The position numbers and the translations under genes were made by a program. Below are positions 27,049 through 38,430 of a stretch of DNA of 64,000 nucleotides, piece after piece. Under the pieces are notes generated by a model that saw only the letters and a program-made list of their open reading frames with translations, did not search any database and was not told where the DNA came from. The stretch covers positions 1 through 64,000 of the forward strand of contig LNEL01000045.1 in the NCBI GenBank assembly GCA_001464935.1. Direction: 5' to 3'. Position 1 is the first letter of the stretch. Every line of letters begins with the position of its first letter. The stretch is from Gammaproteobacteria bacterium Ga0077536. GTDB lineage: Bacteria; Pseudomonadota; Gammaproteobacteria; Ga0077536.

Positions 27049-27984
27049 TCAGACTCCGAGGCTGGACAGCGCTGCGCGCAGTTCGGCCGGACCGTTCAGG
27101 GACAGGACTTCGATGCCGGCCGCGCAGCGTTTGACGAGCGGCGCGAGCACTTTGCCCGGCCCGCATTCGACGACCTGCGTGACGCCCTTCGCCGCGAACT
27201 GCTCGATGGTCTCCTGCCAGCGGACCGGCGAATACAACTGGGCCACGAGGGCGGCCCGAATGTCGTCGGCCGCCGCATGCGACGCGAGGTCGACATTGTG
27301 CACGACCGGAATCTCCGGCGACCTCAACTGGATCGGGGCGATGCGCGTCGCGAACCGCTCGGCTGCCGGGCGCATCAGCGCGCTGTGGGCAGGCACACTG
27401 ACCGCAAGCGGCACCACGCGCTTGGCGCCCGCTTCCCGGGCGAGTTCGCCGGCCCGCGTCACGGCCGCCGCGGCGCCCGAAATGACGATCTGGCCGGGCG
27501 CGTTCAGATTTGCACACTGCGCCACGCCGACATCGGCCGCTGCCGCGCAAGCTGCCGCGCACGCCGCCTGCTCGAGTCCGAGCACGGCGGCCATGCCGCC
27601 GGCGCCGGCCGGCACCGCGTCCTGCATGTACCTGCCGCGATCGGCGACGAGTGCGACCGCATCGCGGTAGTCCAGGGCGCCGCTGCACACGAGCGCCGAA
27701 TACTCGCCGAAGCTGTGACCGGCGAGCAGCATCGGGCGCGGACCGCCGAGTGCGGTCCAGATGTCCCAGGTCGCGACGCTCGCCGCGAGCAGCGCCGGTT
27801 GCGTGTTGTGCGTGAGGTTCAGTTGTTCCGCCGGGCCACTGTCGACGAGCGACCACAGGTCGAGGCCCAGGACCGCCGAGGCTTCATCGTAGCGTGCGCG
27901 GACCTGCGGAAATTCCGCCGCCAGCGCGCTGACCATGCCAACCGACTGGGCGCCCTGCCCTGGAAATACGAACGCAAGCATCAT
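27049..27984 (-). CDS. fabD: Malonyl-CoA:ACP transacylase
   Basis: Transfers malonate from CoA to ACP. The 311-residue protein opens with FVFPGQGAQSVGM, and the nucleophile is Ser91 in GHSFGEY (usual form GHSLGEY). The second catalytic residue lies in SVPAHSALM. The start is one of two tandem ATGs (27984 or 27981) overlapping the plsX stop. Confidence 0.95.
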   Translation of the reverse strand: MMLAFVFPGQGAQSVGMVSALAAEFPQVRARYDEASAVLGLDLWSLVDSGPAEQLNLTHNTQPALLAASVATWDIWTALGGPRPMLLAGHSFGEYSALVCSGALDYRDAVALVADRGRYMQDAVPAGAGGMAAVLGLEQAACAAACAAAADVGVAQCANLNAPGQIVISGAAAAVTRAGELAREAGAKRVVPLAVSVPAHSALMRPAAERFATRIAPIQLRSPEIPVVHNVDLASHAAADDIRAALVAQLYSPVRWQETIEQFAAKGVTQVVECGPGKVLAPLVKRCAAGIEVLSLNGPAELRAALSSLGV

Positions 27985-29000
27985 CAGGTATCCGTTTGGT
28001 TGACGAGCAGTTGTTCGAGCATGCTGCTGATCCGCTCGGGCACGGATTTGCGCACCTCGAGCACGGCTTCATCGATCGCGCGGCCGAACGACATGATGTC
28101 GGCACCGCCATGACTCTTGACCACGATGCCGCGCAGCCCGAGCAGGCTGGCGCCGTTGTAGCGGCGCGGATCGGCGCGATCGCGCAGCCGCTGCAGCGCC
28201 GGTCGCGCGAACAGGCCGCTCAGCTTCGCCATGCCGTTGCGCGTGAATTCTTCGCGCGCCATGTTCATCAACATGCTGGCGACGCCTTCGCTGGCCTTCA
28301 ACGCGACATTGCCGACGAAGCCGTCGCAGACGATCACGTCGACGGTGCCGGAGAAAATATCGTTGCCTTCGACGAAGCCCTGGTAGTTCAGCGAACTCTG
28401 TTCGAGCAGCACCGCCGTCTGTTTGACGCGGTCGTTGCCCTTGATTTCTTCTTCGCCGATGTTCAGCAGGGCCACGCGCGGGTTCGGGCGGTTGTCGACG
28501 GACTCGCACAGCACCGATCCCATCACGGCGAAACGGAACAGTTCTTCGGAGCTCGAATCGACGTTGGCGCCGAGATCGAGCATGTGCGTCGTGCCCTTGA
28601 TGCCGGGCATCGTCGCGCAGATCGCAGGCCGGTCGATGCCGGGCAGGGTTTTCAGCACGTAGCGCGCCATCGCCATCAGCGCGCCGGTGTTGCCGGCGCT
28701 GACGCAGGCATCGGCGGCGCCGGCGCGCACGAGATCGAGCGCGACGCGCATCGAGGACTCGCGCTTGTTGCGCAGGGCACTCGACGGGCGTTCGTCCATC
28801 TCCACTTTCTGTGGCGCATGCTGCACGGTGCAGCGCGCTTCATCGGGGACGGCATTGCCGAGCACGCGCAACACCGCATCACGATCGCCAACGAGCGTCA
28901 GTGACAGTTCGGGGTAACGCTTGAGCGCGGCGGTGGCGGCGGGCACGGTGACTTCGGGGCCGAAGTCGCCGCCCATCGCGTCGAGGGCGAGGCGTATCAC
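27984..29000 (-). CDS. plsX: Phosphate acyltransferase
   Basis: Makes acyl-phosphate from acyl-ACP for phospholipid synthesis. The 338-residue protein opens with the hallmark LALDAMGGDFGPEVTVPAA and contains the Gly-rich SAGNTGALMA and DLGANVDSS blocks. It lies between rpmF and fabD; fabH, which usually sits here, is absent. Confidence 0.95.
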   Translation of the reverse strand: MIRLALDAMGGDFGPEVTVPAATAALKRYPELSLTLVGDRDAVLRVLGNAVPDEARCTVQHAPQKVEMDERPSSALRNKRESSMRVALDLVRAGAADACVSAGNTGALMAMARYVLKTLPGIDRPAICATMPGIKGTTHMLDLGANVDSSSEELFRFAVMGSVLCESVDNRPNPRVALLNIGEEEIKGNDRVKQTAVLLEQSSLNYQGFVEGNDIFSGTVDVIVCDGFVGNVALKASEGVASMLMNMAREEFTRNGMAKLSGLFARPALQRLRDRADPRRYNGASLLGLRGIVVKSHGGADIMSFGRAIDEAVLEVRKSVPERISSMLEQLLVNQTDT

Positions 29001-29057
29001 GCGGGGTGGGTTCCGGGCGCGGGATGACGCTTGGATGTCATCCCGCCTGGCCGGCTA

Positions 29058-29234
29058 TCAGTCTTTGCTGGCAAGCACCTGTTTGCCGCGGTAGTAGCCA
29101 TCCGGGCTGATGTGGTGCCGGCGATGGACTTCGCCCGTGGTCGGCTCTTCCGACAGCGCCGGGTTCGTGAGCTTGTCATGGGAGCGGCGCATGCCGCGCT
29201 TCGACGGAGTCTTTCTGTCCTGTTGAACGGCCAT
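29058..29234 (-). CDS. rpmF: 50S ribosomal protein L32
   Basis: A 58-residue ribosomal protein: [19 protein letters not shown] at the start and [14 protein letters not shown] near the end match L32. There are no cysteines, so it is the zinc-free form. A GAGGAGAG ribosome site precedes the ATG at 29234. A longer frame covering the same bases in another register (28997-29293) is not real. yceD-rpmF-plsX is the standard order. Confidence 0.95.
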   Translation of the reverse strand: MAVQQDRKTPSKRGMRRSHDKLTNPALSEEPTTGEVHRRHHISPDGYYRGKQVLASKD

Positions 29235-29310
29235 TGTCGTCTCTCCTCAGTCTTCCGACCTGTTTCATGGGCCGCAACCGCGCGACCCGTCATGGTTTGG
29301 TGCGCCGAAG

Positions 29311-29832
29311 TTATTGCTTTGGGCGCGTCAGCAATGCCTGCAAATCGGCGAACGGGCGCCGCGTTTCGTCGTCTTCGCCCGCCGCGACCTCGGCCGGGTC
29401 ATCGGGCGTGACCGCGGGTGCCGCGCACTCGCTGGGCGCATGCACCGGTATCATCGGTGCTTCGAGCAACAGCTCGTCCTCGACGAGCGTCGCGATCTGC
29501 AGCGGTTCGTCCGGCTGCAGCAACAGTTCGAAATCCTGTTCGGTGTCGCGCGGTGCTTCACCGATTTCAATGTCCACCGTCGCCGTGACCACGGTTTCGA
29601 ACGCCTGCAGGCAGCGTTGGCACGTGCTCGCAATGCGGACCGATACTTCCCCCGTCACCGCCGGCCGGTGCCGCGACGACCACGCGAATGTCAGGTGCGC
29701 GTGCGCTGGCTCCCTGACCTCGAAGGCCGCGCCGAGGCGGCTCAGCGCAGCGACCGGAATGTCGCCCTCGAGCACCGCGCCCTGATGAGCCAGGCGCTTG
29801 GGATCGATCTTGTCTGGTAGCTTGCCCGGCAT
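29311..29832 (-). CDS. yceD: YceD/DUF177 family protein, 23S rRNA accumulation
   Basis: A 173-residue acidic protein of the family linked to 23S rRNA accumulation and encoded next to rpmF in most bacteria. It has the expected CQRCLQAF cysteine pair near residue 67 and the GEAPRD-LLLQPDE acidic middle. The ATG at 29832 fits the family N-terminus (PGKLPDKIDPKRLA); longer upstream sequence runs antisense through maf. First gene of the fab operon. Confidence 0.9.
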   Translation of the reverse strand: MPGKLPDKIDPKRLAHQGAVLEGDIPVAALSRLGAAFEVREPAHAHLTFAWSSRHRPAVTGEVSVRIASTCQRCLQAFETVVTATVDIEIGEAPRDTEQDFELLLQPDEPLQIATLVEDELLLEAPMIPVHAPSECAAPAVTPDDPAEVAAGEDDETRRPFADLQALLTRPKQ

Positions 29833-30015
29833 TGGGCGCGGGAGTATACGGGAGTTTGCAAGACCGTAGAATCCCTTGGGGTCTGGCGGAAACCGGCGGC
29901 GAGCACCGCCTGCGGTGCCGTCCTCGTCCGTGCGGCGGGTATCGGCCCCGCGCGACCCGCTCGCGCCGGGCCTCAGCCCCTGCCCTTCGTTGCCAAGCCG
30001 AGAGTGTTCGCCCGT

Positions 30016-30627
30016 ATGGTCCGCCGCCCCCTCGTCCTCGCCTCGTCCTCGCGCTATCGCCAGGCCCTGCTCGAGCGCCTGCGCCTGCCCTACGCTGCGA
30101 TGAGTCCGGACATCGACGAAACCCCGAGGCCCGGCGAAACCGCGGATGCGCTGACGCTGCGCCTCGCGCACGCCAAGGCGGCGGCCCTGTGCGCCCGGTT
30201 TCCGGCCCACCTGCTGATCGGCAGCGATCAGAGCGCGACGGTCGACGGCCGCCTGATCGGCAAACCCGGCAGTCGCGCCGCGGCGATCGCCCAACTCGCC
30301 GCGGCCGCCAACCACTGCGTGGTCTTCCAGACGGCGGTCTGCGTGCTCGACAGCGCCACCGGTGTGCACCGCTCGCGCCTCGTGCCGACCACCGTCGAGT
30401 TCCGGGACCTCTGTGCCGGGCGCATCGCCACCTACGTCGACAGCGAGCCCGCCTTCGACTGCGCCGGCGCGTTCAAGGCCGAGGCCCTCGGGATAGCGCT
30501 GTGCCGGCGCATCACCAGCGACGACCCGACCGCGCTGATCGGGTTGCCGCTGGTCGCGCTCATCGATCTCCTCGAAACCTTTGGCGTGTCGCCGCTGGGC
30601 GCCCCGGCAGGGCACGAGGCCGAATAG
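30016..30627 (+). CDS. maf: Maf-family nucleoside triphosphate pyrophosphatase (YceF-like)
   Basis: A 203-residue housekeeping pyrophosphatase that removes modified nucleotides; the YceF branch acts on 7-methyl-GTP. Motifs: LVLASSSRYR near the N-terminus, IDETPRPGE, and IGSDQSATVDG. It is divergent from yceD, as in many gammaproteobacteria. I prefer the ATG at 30016; a GTG at 30004 would add four residues. Confidence 0.9.
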   Translation: MVRRPLVLASSSRYRQALLERLRLPYAAMSPDIDETPRPGETADALTLRLAHAKAAALCARFPAHLLIGSDQSATVDGRLIGKPGSRAAAIAQLAAAANHCVVFQTAVCVLDSATGVHRSRLVPTTVEFRDLCAGRIATYVDSEPAFDCAGAFKAEALGIALCRRITSDDPTALIGLPLVALIDLLETFGVSPLGAPAGHEAE

Positions 30628-31110
30628 CTCCGCTGCAATAGCGGTCACTCGCGATGAACTCGACCGGAAATTCCCGGCCCCTCTGCGAAAGGGCCTGTCC
30701 GGCGCACTCTGGTCGCCCGCTTGCAGCGCGGAACCCGGGTTGCCGCCGCACCCCCGGGCGAGGACAGCGCAGCACGATTAGGGCCTTTCGTAGCTTGGAC
30801 GAAGCGCAGCGCAATCCGGGATCGCGGCGGCGCCGCCGCTCATCCCCGGCTCCCGCGCCACGCAGTTCCACTGCCGCGGTTCACCGCCGTACGAGCTCCC
30901 GATCGCGGATTCAGCGATGCTGCCTCAGGGCCACGACTGGCGACAGCGGGCTTTCATCATGGTGAGGCAGGCGCCTCATGGCCGTTGGGCGGGTTCAAGA
31001 AGCCCGACATAGGCGTCTTTCACCTACTCGCGCCGGTCCATTGGTCCCGATCGCGCCAGGCGGGCCGCCCGCGTCAGCCCGGCGTTCGAAGCGGATTCGC
31101 GCTCTGCACT
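30628..31110. other. Intergenic region between maf and sppA
   Basis: 483 nt between convergent genes with no convincing coding frame. It holds one degenerate copy of the intergenic repeat (30791-30823) and a GC-rich stretch resembling the 40-nt box of that repeat (about 30731-30770). I recognise nothing else. Confidence 0.6.
30791..30823. repeat. Dispersed copy of the palindromic intergenic repeat
   Basis: TAGCTTGGACGAAGCGCAGC followed by GCAATCCGGGATC matches the box at 2083-2115 with a few changes, including loss of the CCCGG left arm. It shows that the element is dispersed in the genome, not local to 2.0-2.4 kb. Confidence 0.7.
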
Positions 31111-32073
31111 TCAGAGGCGCAGCGCGAAGCTTTCGCGCATTAGAGCCGAGAGCCTTGCGCCGAAGCGTCGGCCAACCTGCTCGAGCACGTTTTCTTTCGG
31201 CGTGAAGTCGACGATGTCCTCGGCGCCGATGATCTCGCGGGCGACATGGCTCGCAGAGCCCAGGCCGTCGACCAGCCCCAGTTCGAGACCGCGCTCGCCG
31301 GTCCAGATGTAGCCATTGAAGAGATCCGCGCCCTCTTTCAGGCGATCACCGCGGCCGCGTTTGACGGTGTTGATGAACTGTTCGTGGATCTCCTTCAGCA
31401 GGCCCGAGACGTGCGCGACCTCTTCGGGCTGCAACGGCGAAAACGGATCGAGGAAGGCCTTGTGTTCGCCGGAGGTCAGCAGGCGCCGTTCGACGCCGAG
31501 CTTGCCGAGCGTCTCGACGAAGCCGAAGCCGTCCATGCGCACGCCGATCGAACCGACGATGCTCGCCTTGTCGGCGTAAATCTCGTCGGCCGCCACCGCC
31601 ACGTAATAGCCGCCGGACGCACACATGTCCTGAATCACCGCATACACCGGAATCTTCGGGTACTTCTTCTTCAGGCGATAGATTTCGTCATTGATATAGC
31701 CGGACTGCACCGGGCTGCCGCCCGGACTGTTGATACGAAGGATGACGCCCCGCGTCCGTTTGTCCTTGAACGCTTCGCGCAGGCCGGTCACGACGTGATC
31801 GGCGCTGGCCGGGAGATCGGGTGCGATCACGCCCTGCACTTCGACGAGTGCGGTGATCTTGTCTGCACTGACGAAACCGCCCGTGCCGCTGCCGCGCCAG
31901 GAGACGACGAAAATCGCGAGCACGTAAGCCAGCAGCGCGAGCTTGAAGAAGATGCCCCAGCGTCGCGTCGCGCGTTGTTCGCGCAGCACGTCGAAGGCGA
32001 AGCGTTTGAGCAGCGTGCGCTCCCAGTCGGCGTCGGGCGGCGTGTTGCCGGCGGGATCGGGGCGGTCAGTCAT
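31111..32073 (-). CDS. sppA: Signal peptide peptidase, short SppA/SohB type (S49)
   Basis: An inner-membrane serine protease that degrades cleaved signal peptides, 320 residues. One membrane segment lies at about 41-60. The catalytic dyad is readable: Ser153 in CASGGYY and Lys205 in SGEHKAFLDPF, 52 residues apart as in SppA of this size. NSPGGSP around residue 115 is the oxyanion region. It is transcribed after rluC with a 96-nt gap. Confidence 0.92.
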   Translation of the reverse strand: MTDRPDPAGNTPPDADWERTLLKRFAFDVLREQRATRRWGIFFKLALLAYVLAIFVVSWRGSGTGGFVSADKITALVEVQGVIAPDLPASADHVVTGLREAFKDKRTRGVILRINSPGGSPVQSGYINDEIYRLKKKYPKIPVYAVIQDMCASGGYYVAVAADEIYADKASIVGSIGVRMDGFGFVETLGKLGVERRLLTSGEHKAFLDPFSPLQPEEVAHVSGLLKEIHEQFINTVKRGRGDRLKEGADLFNGYIWTGERGLELGLVDGLGSASHVAREIIGAEDIVDFTPKENVLEQVGRRFGARLSALMRESFALRL

Positions 32074-32169
32074 CGTCGGGTCGCTCCTGGTGCGGGAGGC
32101 TGCAGTCTAGCAGGCTGGTGTATCGCGGCGGCGAACTCGCCCTGCCCGCCTGGCGCGAGGCACGGAGCC

Positions 32170-33117
32170 TCATGCCTCGTGGCGTGCTGAGCCCAACGCC
32201 TGCAACACGGTGTCGAGTTCGGCCGGCAGTGGCGCCGCGAACTCGTAAGCGCGATCGAGCGTGAAGCGCAGCCGCTCGGCGTGCAGGAACAGACGCTTCA
32301 GGCCCAACGCGCGCAGCCCTTTGTTGAAGGCGGGATCGCCATAGCGAGGGTCGCCGGCCACCGGGTGCCCGAGGTGGGCGGCATGGGCACGGATCTGATG
32401 CGTGCGGCCGGTATCGAGGGTGACAGCGGCCAGCGTCGCGGCCGGGTAAGCCGTGCGCACCCGGAACGTCGTGTGGGCCGCCATGCCGTCGGCGCTGACG
32501 ACGGCCCGTTTCTCGCCGTGCTGGTCGGGCACCAGCGCGAGCGGTGCCCGGCACTCGACGGGGCGCGACGGCAGCTGGCCGGCGAGCAGCGCGACATAGG
32601 CCTTGTCCATGTGACCCTCGCGCAACTGCTGGTTCAGCTGGCGCAGGCTCAGCAGGTCGCGCGCGAACAGCAGGCAGCCGGAGGTTTCACGATCGAGCCG
32701 GTGCACGAGGTCCAGTTTGCCGTCGTCCGGGCGCAGCAGCCGCAGCACCTCGATCAGGCCGTAATCGAGGCCCGACCCGCCGTGCACCGCGATCCCGGCC
32801 GGCTTGTTCAGCACGATGATCCGGCTGTCCTCGAACAGGATCTGGCGCTCGACGCGCTCCAGCACCTGGCGCGCGACGCGCGGCGCCTCGCCGGTGACGG
32901 CCGTGAACGGCGGGATGCGGACCTGGTCGCCCGCGTTCAGCCGCAGGCCGGGCGTCGCGCGGCGACCGTTCACGCGCACCTCGCCGCTGCGGATGATGCG
33001 GTAGACGTACGCGCGTGGCGCGCCCTCGAGCAGGGTGGTCAGAAAATTGTCGAGGCGGCGCTCGGCATGTTCTGCCCCGACCTCCTGCACCCTTGCTGCC
33101 GACCTTGAGGCTGTCAC
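32170..33117 (-). CDS. rluC: 23S rRNA pseudouridine synthase (RluC type)
   Basis: Converts specific uridines of 23S rRNA (955/2504/2580 in E. coli) to pseudouridine. The 315-residue protein has an N-terminal S4 RNA-binding domain (RRLDNFLTTLL, GEVRVNGRRA) and the catalytic aspartate in LVHRLDRETSG. I place the start at the GTG at 33117, which gives the usual short extension before the S4 domain; the open frame continues to 33327 into the divergent rne leader but lacks homology. The divergent rluC/rne order is conserved in gammaproteobacteria. Confidence 0.92.
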   Translation of the reverse strand: MTASRSAARVQEVGAEHAERRLDNFLTTLLEGAPRAYVYRIIRSGEVRVNGRRATPGLRLNAGDQVRIPPFTAVTGEAPRVARQVLERVERQILFEDSRIIVLNKPAGIAVHGGSGLDYGLIEVLRLLRPDDGKLDLVHRLDRETSGCLLFARDLLSLRQLNQQLREGHMDKAYVALLAGQLPSRPVECRAPLALVPDQHGEKRAVVSADGMAAHTTFRVRTAYPAATLAAVTLDTGRTHQIRAHAAHLGHPVAGDPRYGDPAFNKGLRALGLKRLFLHAERLRFTLDRAYEFAAPLPAELDTVLQALGSARHEA

Positions 33118-33141
33118 GATTTGTCTGCTCTCCCGTGCGCG

Positions 33142-33170
33142 TTGCCGCGCGTGTGCAACGCTGTTATATT
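33142..33170 (+). promoter_or_regulatory. rne: Candidate sigma-70 promoter of rne
   Basis: TTGCCG (33142-33147) and TATATT (33165-33170) are spaced by exactly 17 nt. Transcription would start near 33177. Confidence 0.65.
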
Positions 33171-33176
33171 CGCCCC

Positions 33177-33543
33177 GACTCTGTGCCGCGCGCACCGTGA
33201 ATGTGTCAAAAGACCAATTAGTTAGCGCGGATAGCAACGGCAGTTTATCAAACCGGAAGCGCGGACCGTTCAGCTTCCTGCTCCAGCGAATCTTCGCTGC
33301 CGGATAAGCCGCCGCGCATGAAGTCACGAGCGCGCCAGTTCCGGCACTCCGAGTGCACGCGCCGTGTCATCGCTGCGCCGACTATCGTCCACTTCCGGTA
33401 TCTCCCGGCCAGAGCGTAATCGACCGTGGGCCCGCGTGCCCGCGGTCCGCTCAACGCATCGCGTTCCGCAGCCGCCCCCGAGCGTGTAACGACGGGCGGC
33501 CCGTCAGCAGCCTGACGCGGACGCGCAGCCAAGGATTCCGTCA
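33177..33543 (+). promoter_or_regulatory. rne: Long rne 5' leader
   Basis: From the predicted start to the rne ATG the leader is about 367 nt, close to the 361-nt E. coli rne leader through which RNase E controls its own mRNA. It begins AT-rich (ACCAATTAGTTAGC) and then holds GC-rich inverted repeats, for example CCGTGGGCCCGCGTGCCCGCGG near 33424-33459. Autoregulation is inferred from the length and position. Confidence 0.5.
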
Positions 33544-36303
33544 ATGAAAAGAATGCTTATCAACGCAACTCAGCGTGAAGAGTTGCGCGTTGCCCTTGTC
33601 GATGGCCAGAAGCTCTTCGATCTCGACATCGAAGCGGTCGGCAAGGAACAGAAGAAATCCAACATCTACAAAGCCCGGATCGTTCGCATCGAGCCCAGCC
33701 TCGAAGCGGCCTTCGTCGACTACGGCGCCGAGCGTCACGGCTTCCTGCCACTGAAGGAAGTCGCCCGCCACCTGTTCGATGAACGGGCGCGCAACAGCAG
33801 CGGCCGCGTCAACATCAAGGAAGCGCTGCGCGAAGGCCAGGAACTGATCGTTCAGGTCGAGAAAGAGGAGCGCGGCAACAAGGGCGCGGCGCTGACCACG
33901 TTCGTCAGCCTCGCCGGCCGCTACCTCGTCGCGATGCCGAACAATCCAAAGGCTGGCGGCGTGTCGCGCCAGATCGAAGGCGATGCGCGCGAAGATGCGA
34001 AGGAAGCGATGGCCGGGCTCGTCATCCCGGAAAACATCGGTCTCATCCTGCGCACGGCCGGCATCGGCAAGAGCTCCGAAGAGCTCCAGTGGGACCTCGA
34101 TTACCTCGTCCAGCTGTGGCAGGCCGTCGACCAGGCCGCCGGCGAGCGCGCTGCCCCGTTCCTGATCTACCAGGATCAGAACGTCATCATCCGCGCCATC
34201 CGCGACTACCTGCGCAGCGACATCGCCGAAATCCTGATCGACAACGAAGCCTTGTACCAGACCGCCTGCGACTTCATGAAGCAGGTGATGCCGGCGAACA
34301 TCAACAAGCTGAAGATGTACACGGACAGCGTGCCGCTGTTCACGCGTTACCAGATCGAAAGCCAGATCGAGACCGCCTTCAGCCGCGAAGTGCGGCTGCC
34401 GAGCGGCGGCGCGCTGGTGATCGAACCGACCGAAGCGCTGATCACCATCGATATCAACTCGGCACGCGCGACCCACGGCGGCGACATCGAGGAAACCGCG
34501 CTGCTGACCAACCTCGAAGCAGCGGAGGAAATCGCGACCCAGCTACGGCTGCGCGATCTCGGCGGCCTCATCGTGATCGACTTCATCGACATGATGTCGG
34601 CGAAGAACCAGCGCGCGGTCGAGAACAAGATGCGCGAAAGCGTGAAGATGGACCGGGCGCGCGTGCAGATCGGTCGCATCTCGCGCTTCGGCCTGCTGGA
34701 GATGTCGCGGCAGCGCCTGCGGCCGTCGCTGGCGGAGTTCAGCCACGAAATCTGTCCGCGCTGCGAAGGCGTCGGCACCATCCGCAGCTTGCGGTCGACG
34801 GCGTTGACGGTCCTGCGCATGCTCGAGGAAGAGGCGATGAAGGACTCGACGTCCAAGGTCGTCGCCCAGGTGCCGGTCGACGTTGCGACCTTCTTGTTCA
34901 ACGAGAAGCGCCGCGATGTCTCACGCATCGAGGAGCGACAGGAAGTCGAGATCATCCTGGTGCCGAACGCCAACCTCGAAACGCCGCATTTCAACGTGCA
35001 GCGTATCCGCGAGCAGGATCTGGCCAAGCGCGAGCTCGGTGACAGCTATGAACTCGCGACCGAGACGCCGGCCGCGCCGGCACTTGACTACACGCGCCAG
35101 ACACCGCCGCCGCGCCAGCAGCAGGCTGCGGTGCGCGACATCGTGCGCAACGCGCCGCAGGCGGCGCCCGAAGCCGCCGCGCAGCCCGCGCCCGGACAGA
35201 CGGGCGAACAGCGCAGCGGGGGTGTGATCAAACGATTCATTTCCGCGCTGTTCGGCGCGCCGCCGAACGGTGCGGAGGCGCCGCCGCCGGCACCGCAGGC
35301 CGGTAAGCCCGCGTCTTCTCCGGCGCCGCAGGCCGCGCAGGCGCCCCGCCCCGCCCAGCAGCCCCGCTCGCAGGGCCAGCCGGCGAACGACAGTGGCGAC
35401 CGTCAACGCGACGACCAGCGTGGCCGCGACCGTCGGGGCGGCCGCGGCCGAGGGGGCGCGGGGCGCGACGGTCAACCGCGCGCACGCGGTGACCAGGAAA
35501 CCCGGGGAGCCGGCGAGGCACCGCGCGAAGCCGGGGCGGAACGCCCTGCCGATGGCCGCCGCCGCGATGGTCGTGACGGCGGCGGGCGTGGCCGCGGTGA
35601 GCAGCAGCCACGGGGCGAACACAGGGAGCCTCGCGAACCGAGGGAGCCCCGTGCAGAAGGCGAACCGCGGCGCGAACCGAGGGAACCGCGCGCAGAAGGT
35701 GAAGCGCGGCGCGAACGCGAGCCCAGAGCCGACCGTGAACCGCGCGGCGAAGGCCGTGGTGAGCCGCGTGATCGGCAGCAAGCGCGAAACCGCCTCGGCG
35801 AATCGCAAGCGCCGACTGCCGTGCCGCCGGCCTCATCCAGCATCGCCGCAGTGAGTGCTGCTGCCGTCGTGTCCACACTTCCGCCGCCGCCGGCACCGCC
35901 GACGCAGGAGGAACGCAGTGCGGCCGATCTGCAGCGCAGCTACGACGAGCGCGCCGCTCGCCAAAGCGAACTGTTCGATTCGAACCAGGGCAAGCCGGCC
36001 GGCAACAGCGACTTCGGCCCATTGCCGGTGCCGCCGCCGCGCCCACGCCCGGTCGAAGTGGCGACGCCGCCGCCGGTGCAGGCTTCCGCGCCGGTGCAGG
36101 CTTCGGCGCCGGTGCAGGCACCCGCGCCGGTGCAGTCGCCAGCGCCGGTGCAGTCGCCAGCGCCGGTGCAGTCGCCAGCGCCGGTGCAGTCGCCAGCGCC
36201 GCTGCATTCGCCAGCGCCGCTGCATTCGCCTGTCGTCGAGGCCGCACCGGCAGCTCCGGCGCGTGAAGCGGTCAGCCAACCGACGTCGCCGGAAGAACCC
36301 TGA
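33544..36303 (+). CDS. rne: Ribonuclease E
   Basis: The main endoribonuclease for mRNA decay and rRNA processing and the scaffold of the degradosome. The 919-residue protein has the S1 domain (about 38-120), the 5'-sensor and DNase I-like catalytic region with [11 protein letters not shown] and IVIDFIDM (the two Mg-binding aspartates), and the zinc-link CPRCEGVGT at about residue 404. After about residue 510 it becomes disordered: an Arg/Gly/Glu-rich stretch with [12 protein letters not shown] repeats, then a Pro/Ala/Val hexapeptide array. The arginine-rich part probably binds RNA. The length exceeds RNase G (about 490), so this is RNase E. Confidence 0.95.
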   Translation: MKRMLINATQREELRVALVDGQKLFDLDIEAVGKEQKKSNIYKARIVRIEPSLEAAFVDYGAERHGFLPLKEVARHLFDERARNSSGRVNIKEALREGQELIVQVEKEERGNKGAALTTFVSLAGRYLVAMPNNPKAGGVSRQIEGDAREDAKEAMAGLVIPENIGLILRTAGIGKSSEELQWDLDYLVQLWQAVDQAAGERAAPFLIYQDQNVIIRAIRDYLRSDIAEILIDNEALYQTACDFMKQVMPANINKLKMYTDSVPLFTRYQIESQIETAFSREVRLPSGGALVIEPTEALITIDINSARATHGGDIEETALLTNLEAAEEIATQLRLRDLGGLIVIDFIDMMSAKNQRAVENKMRESVKMDRARVQIGRISRFGLLEMSRQRLRPSLAEFSHEICPRCEGVGTIRSLRSTALTVLRMLEEEAMKDSTSKVVAQVPVDVATFLFNEKRRDVSRIEERQEVEIILVPNANLETPHFNVQRIREQDLAKRELGDSYELATETPAAPALDYTRQTPPPRQQQAAVRDIVRNAPQAAPEAAAQPAPGQTGEQRSGGVIKRFISALFGAPPNGAEAPPPAPQAGKPASSPAPQAAQAPRPAQQPRSQGQPANDSGDRQRDDQRGRDRRGGRGRGGAGRDGQPRARGDQETRGAGEAPREAGAERPADGRRRDGRDGGGRGRGEQQPRGEHREPREPREPRAEGEPRREPREPRAEGEARREREPRADREPRGEGRGEPRDRQQARNRLGESQAPTAVPPASSSIAAVSAAAVVSTLPPPPAPPTQEERSAADLQRSYDERAARQSELFDSNQGKPAGNSDFGPLPVPPPRPRPVEVATPPPVQASAPVQASAPVQAPAPVQSPAPVQSPAPVQSPAPVQSPAPLHSPAPLHSPVVEAAPAAPAREAVSQPTSPEEP
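36070..36231 (+). repeat. rne: Nine 18-nt coding tandem repeats in rne
   Basis: Nine in-frame 18-nt units encode hexapeptides: [18 protein letters not shown], four APVQSP, two APLHSP. The four central units are near identical at the DNA level, a sign of recent slippage. The array lies about 25 residues before the RNase E C-terminus. Confidence 0.9.
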
Positions 36304-36323
36304 CACGCCCCAGAAAAACGTGA

Positions 36324-36383
36324 CCGGCGCGCCATGTGCAAGGCGCGCTGGACATGGAGTCGGGCATGACCGGGCGGTCATGC
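36324..36383. terminator. Two hairpins between convergent rne and prfC
   Basis: The first: GCGCGCC (36327-36333) with GGCGCGC (36342-36348), extendable by three pairs. The second: GCATGACCG (36364-36372) with CGGTCATGC (36375-36383), a perfect 9-bp palindrome with a 2-nt centre. They occupy the gap where both transcripts should end; a short T-rich CATTTTCTCC follows. Confidence 0.5.
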
Positions 36384-36434
36384 GAGGGCGCAGGCCATTT
36401 TCTCCAGCCTGCTGAACCCTGATACGGAGGCGCC

Positions 36435-38045
<1,611 letters not shown>

Positions 38046-38052
38046 GGCGTGT

Positions 38053-38430
38053 TCAGGTCTCGAGAACGACGACGGCGGCGGCGTATTCTGCCTCGTCTGT
38101 CAGGCTGATATGGCTGCCACCGACTGCGAGTCGCTGCGCGTGCTCGGCGGCGGCGCCGTGCAATTGCAGTGACGGCTTGCCGGCAGCGTTGTGCGTGACT
38201 TCGATCTGGCGTGGGCTGACGCCCTGACGGAAGCCGGTCCCGAGCGCTTTCGAGGTCGCTTCCTTGGCGGCGAAGCGCATCGCGAGAAAGCTGACCGGGC
38301 GTTTGCTTTCGTCGAAGCGCAGCAATTCGCCGGCCGCGAGGATGCGGCGCGCGAACTTGCGGCCGTAGCGCGCATAGACGTCCCGCACGCGCTCGGTTTT
38401 GACGATGTCGATGCCGAGCCCGAGGATCAC
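38053..38430 (-). CDS. acpS: Holo-[acyl-carrier-protein] synthase
   Basis: Transfers phosphopantetheine from CoA to the serine of AcpP. The 125-residue protein opens with [14 protein letters not shown] and has the metal-site block [15 protein letters not shown]. The GTG at 38430 overlaps the pdxJ stop as GTGA and gives the exact family N-terminus; longer upstream sequence is a shadow of pdxJ. Confidence 0.95.
   Translation of the reverse strand: MILGLGIDIVKTERVRDVYARYGRKFARRILAAGELLRFDESKRPVSFLAMRFAAKEATSKALGTGFRQGVSPRQIEVTHNAAGKPSLQLHGAAAEHAQRLAVGGSHISLTDEAEYAAAVVVLET

Noticed and set aside
28997-29293. 98-codon minus-strand frame over the rpmF region
   Set aside because: A different frame on the same strand encodes a textbook L32, so this one is a shadow.
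29833-30015. Sigma-70 promoter with TTGCAA and TATACT between yceD and maf
   Set aside because: The two boxes are only 7 nt apart, which is too close to act together.
36070-36231. CRISPR-like array
   Set aside because: Units are 18 nt, contiguous without spacers and in frame within rne.
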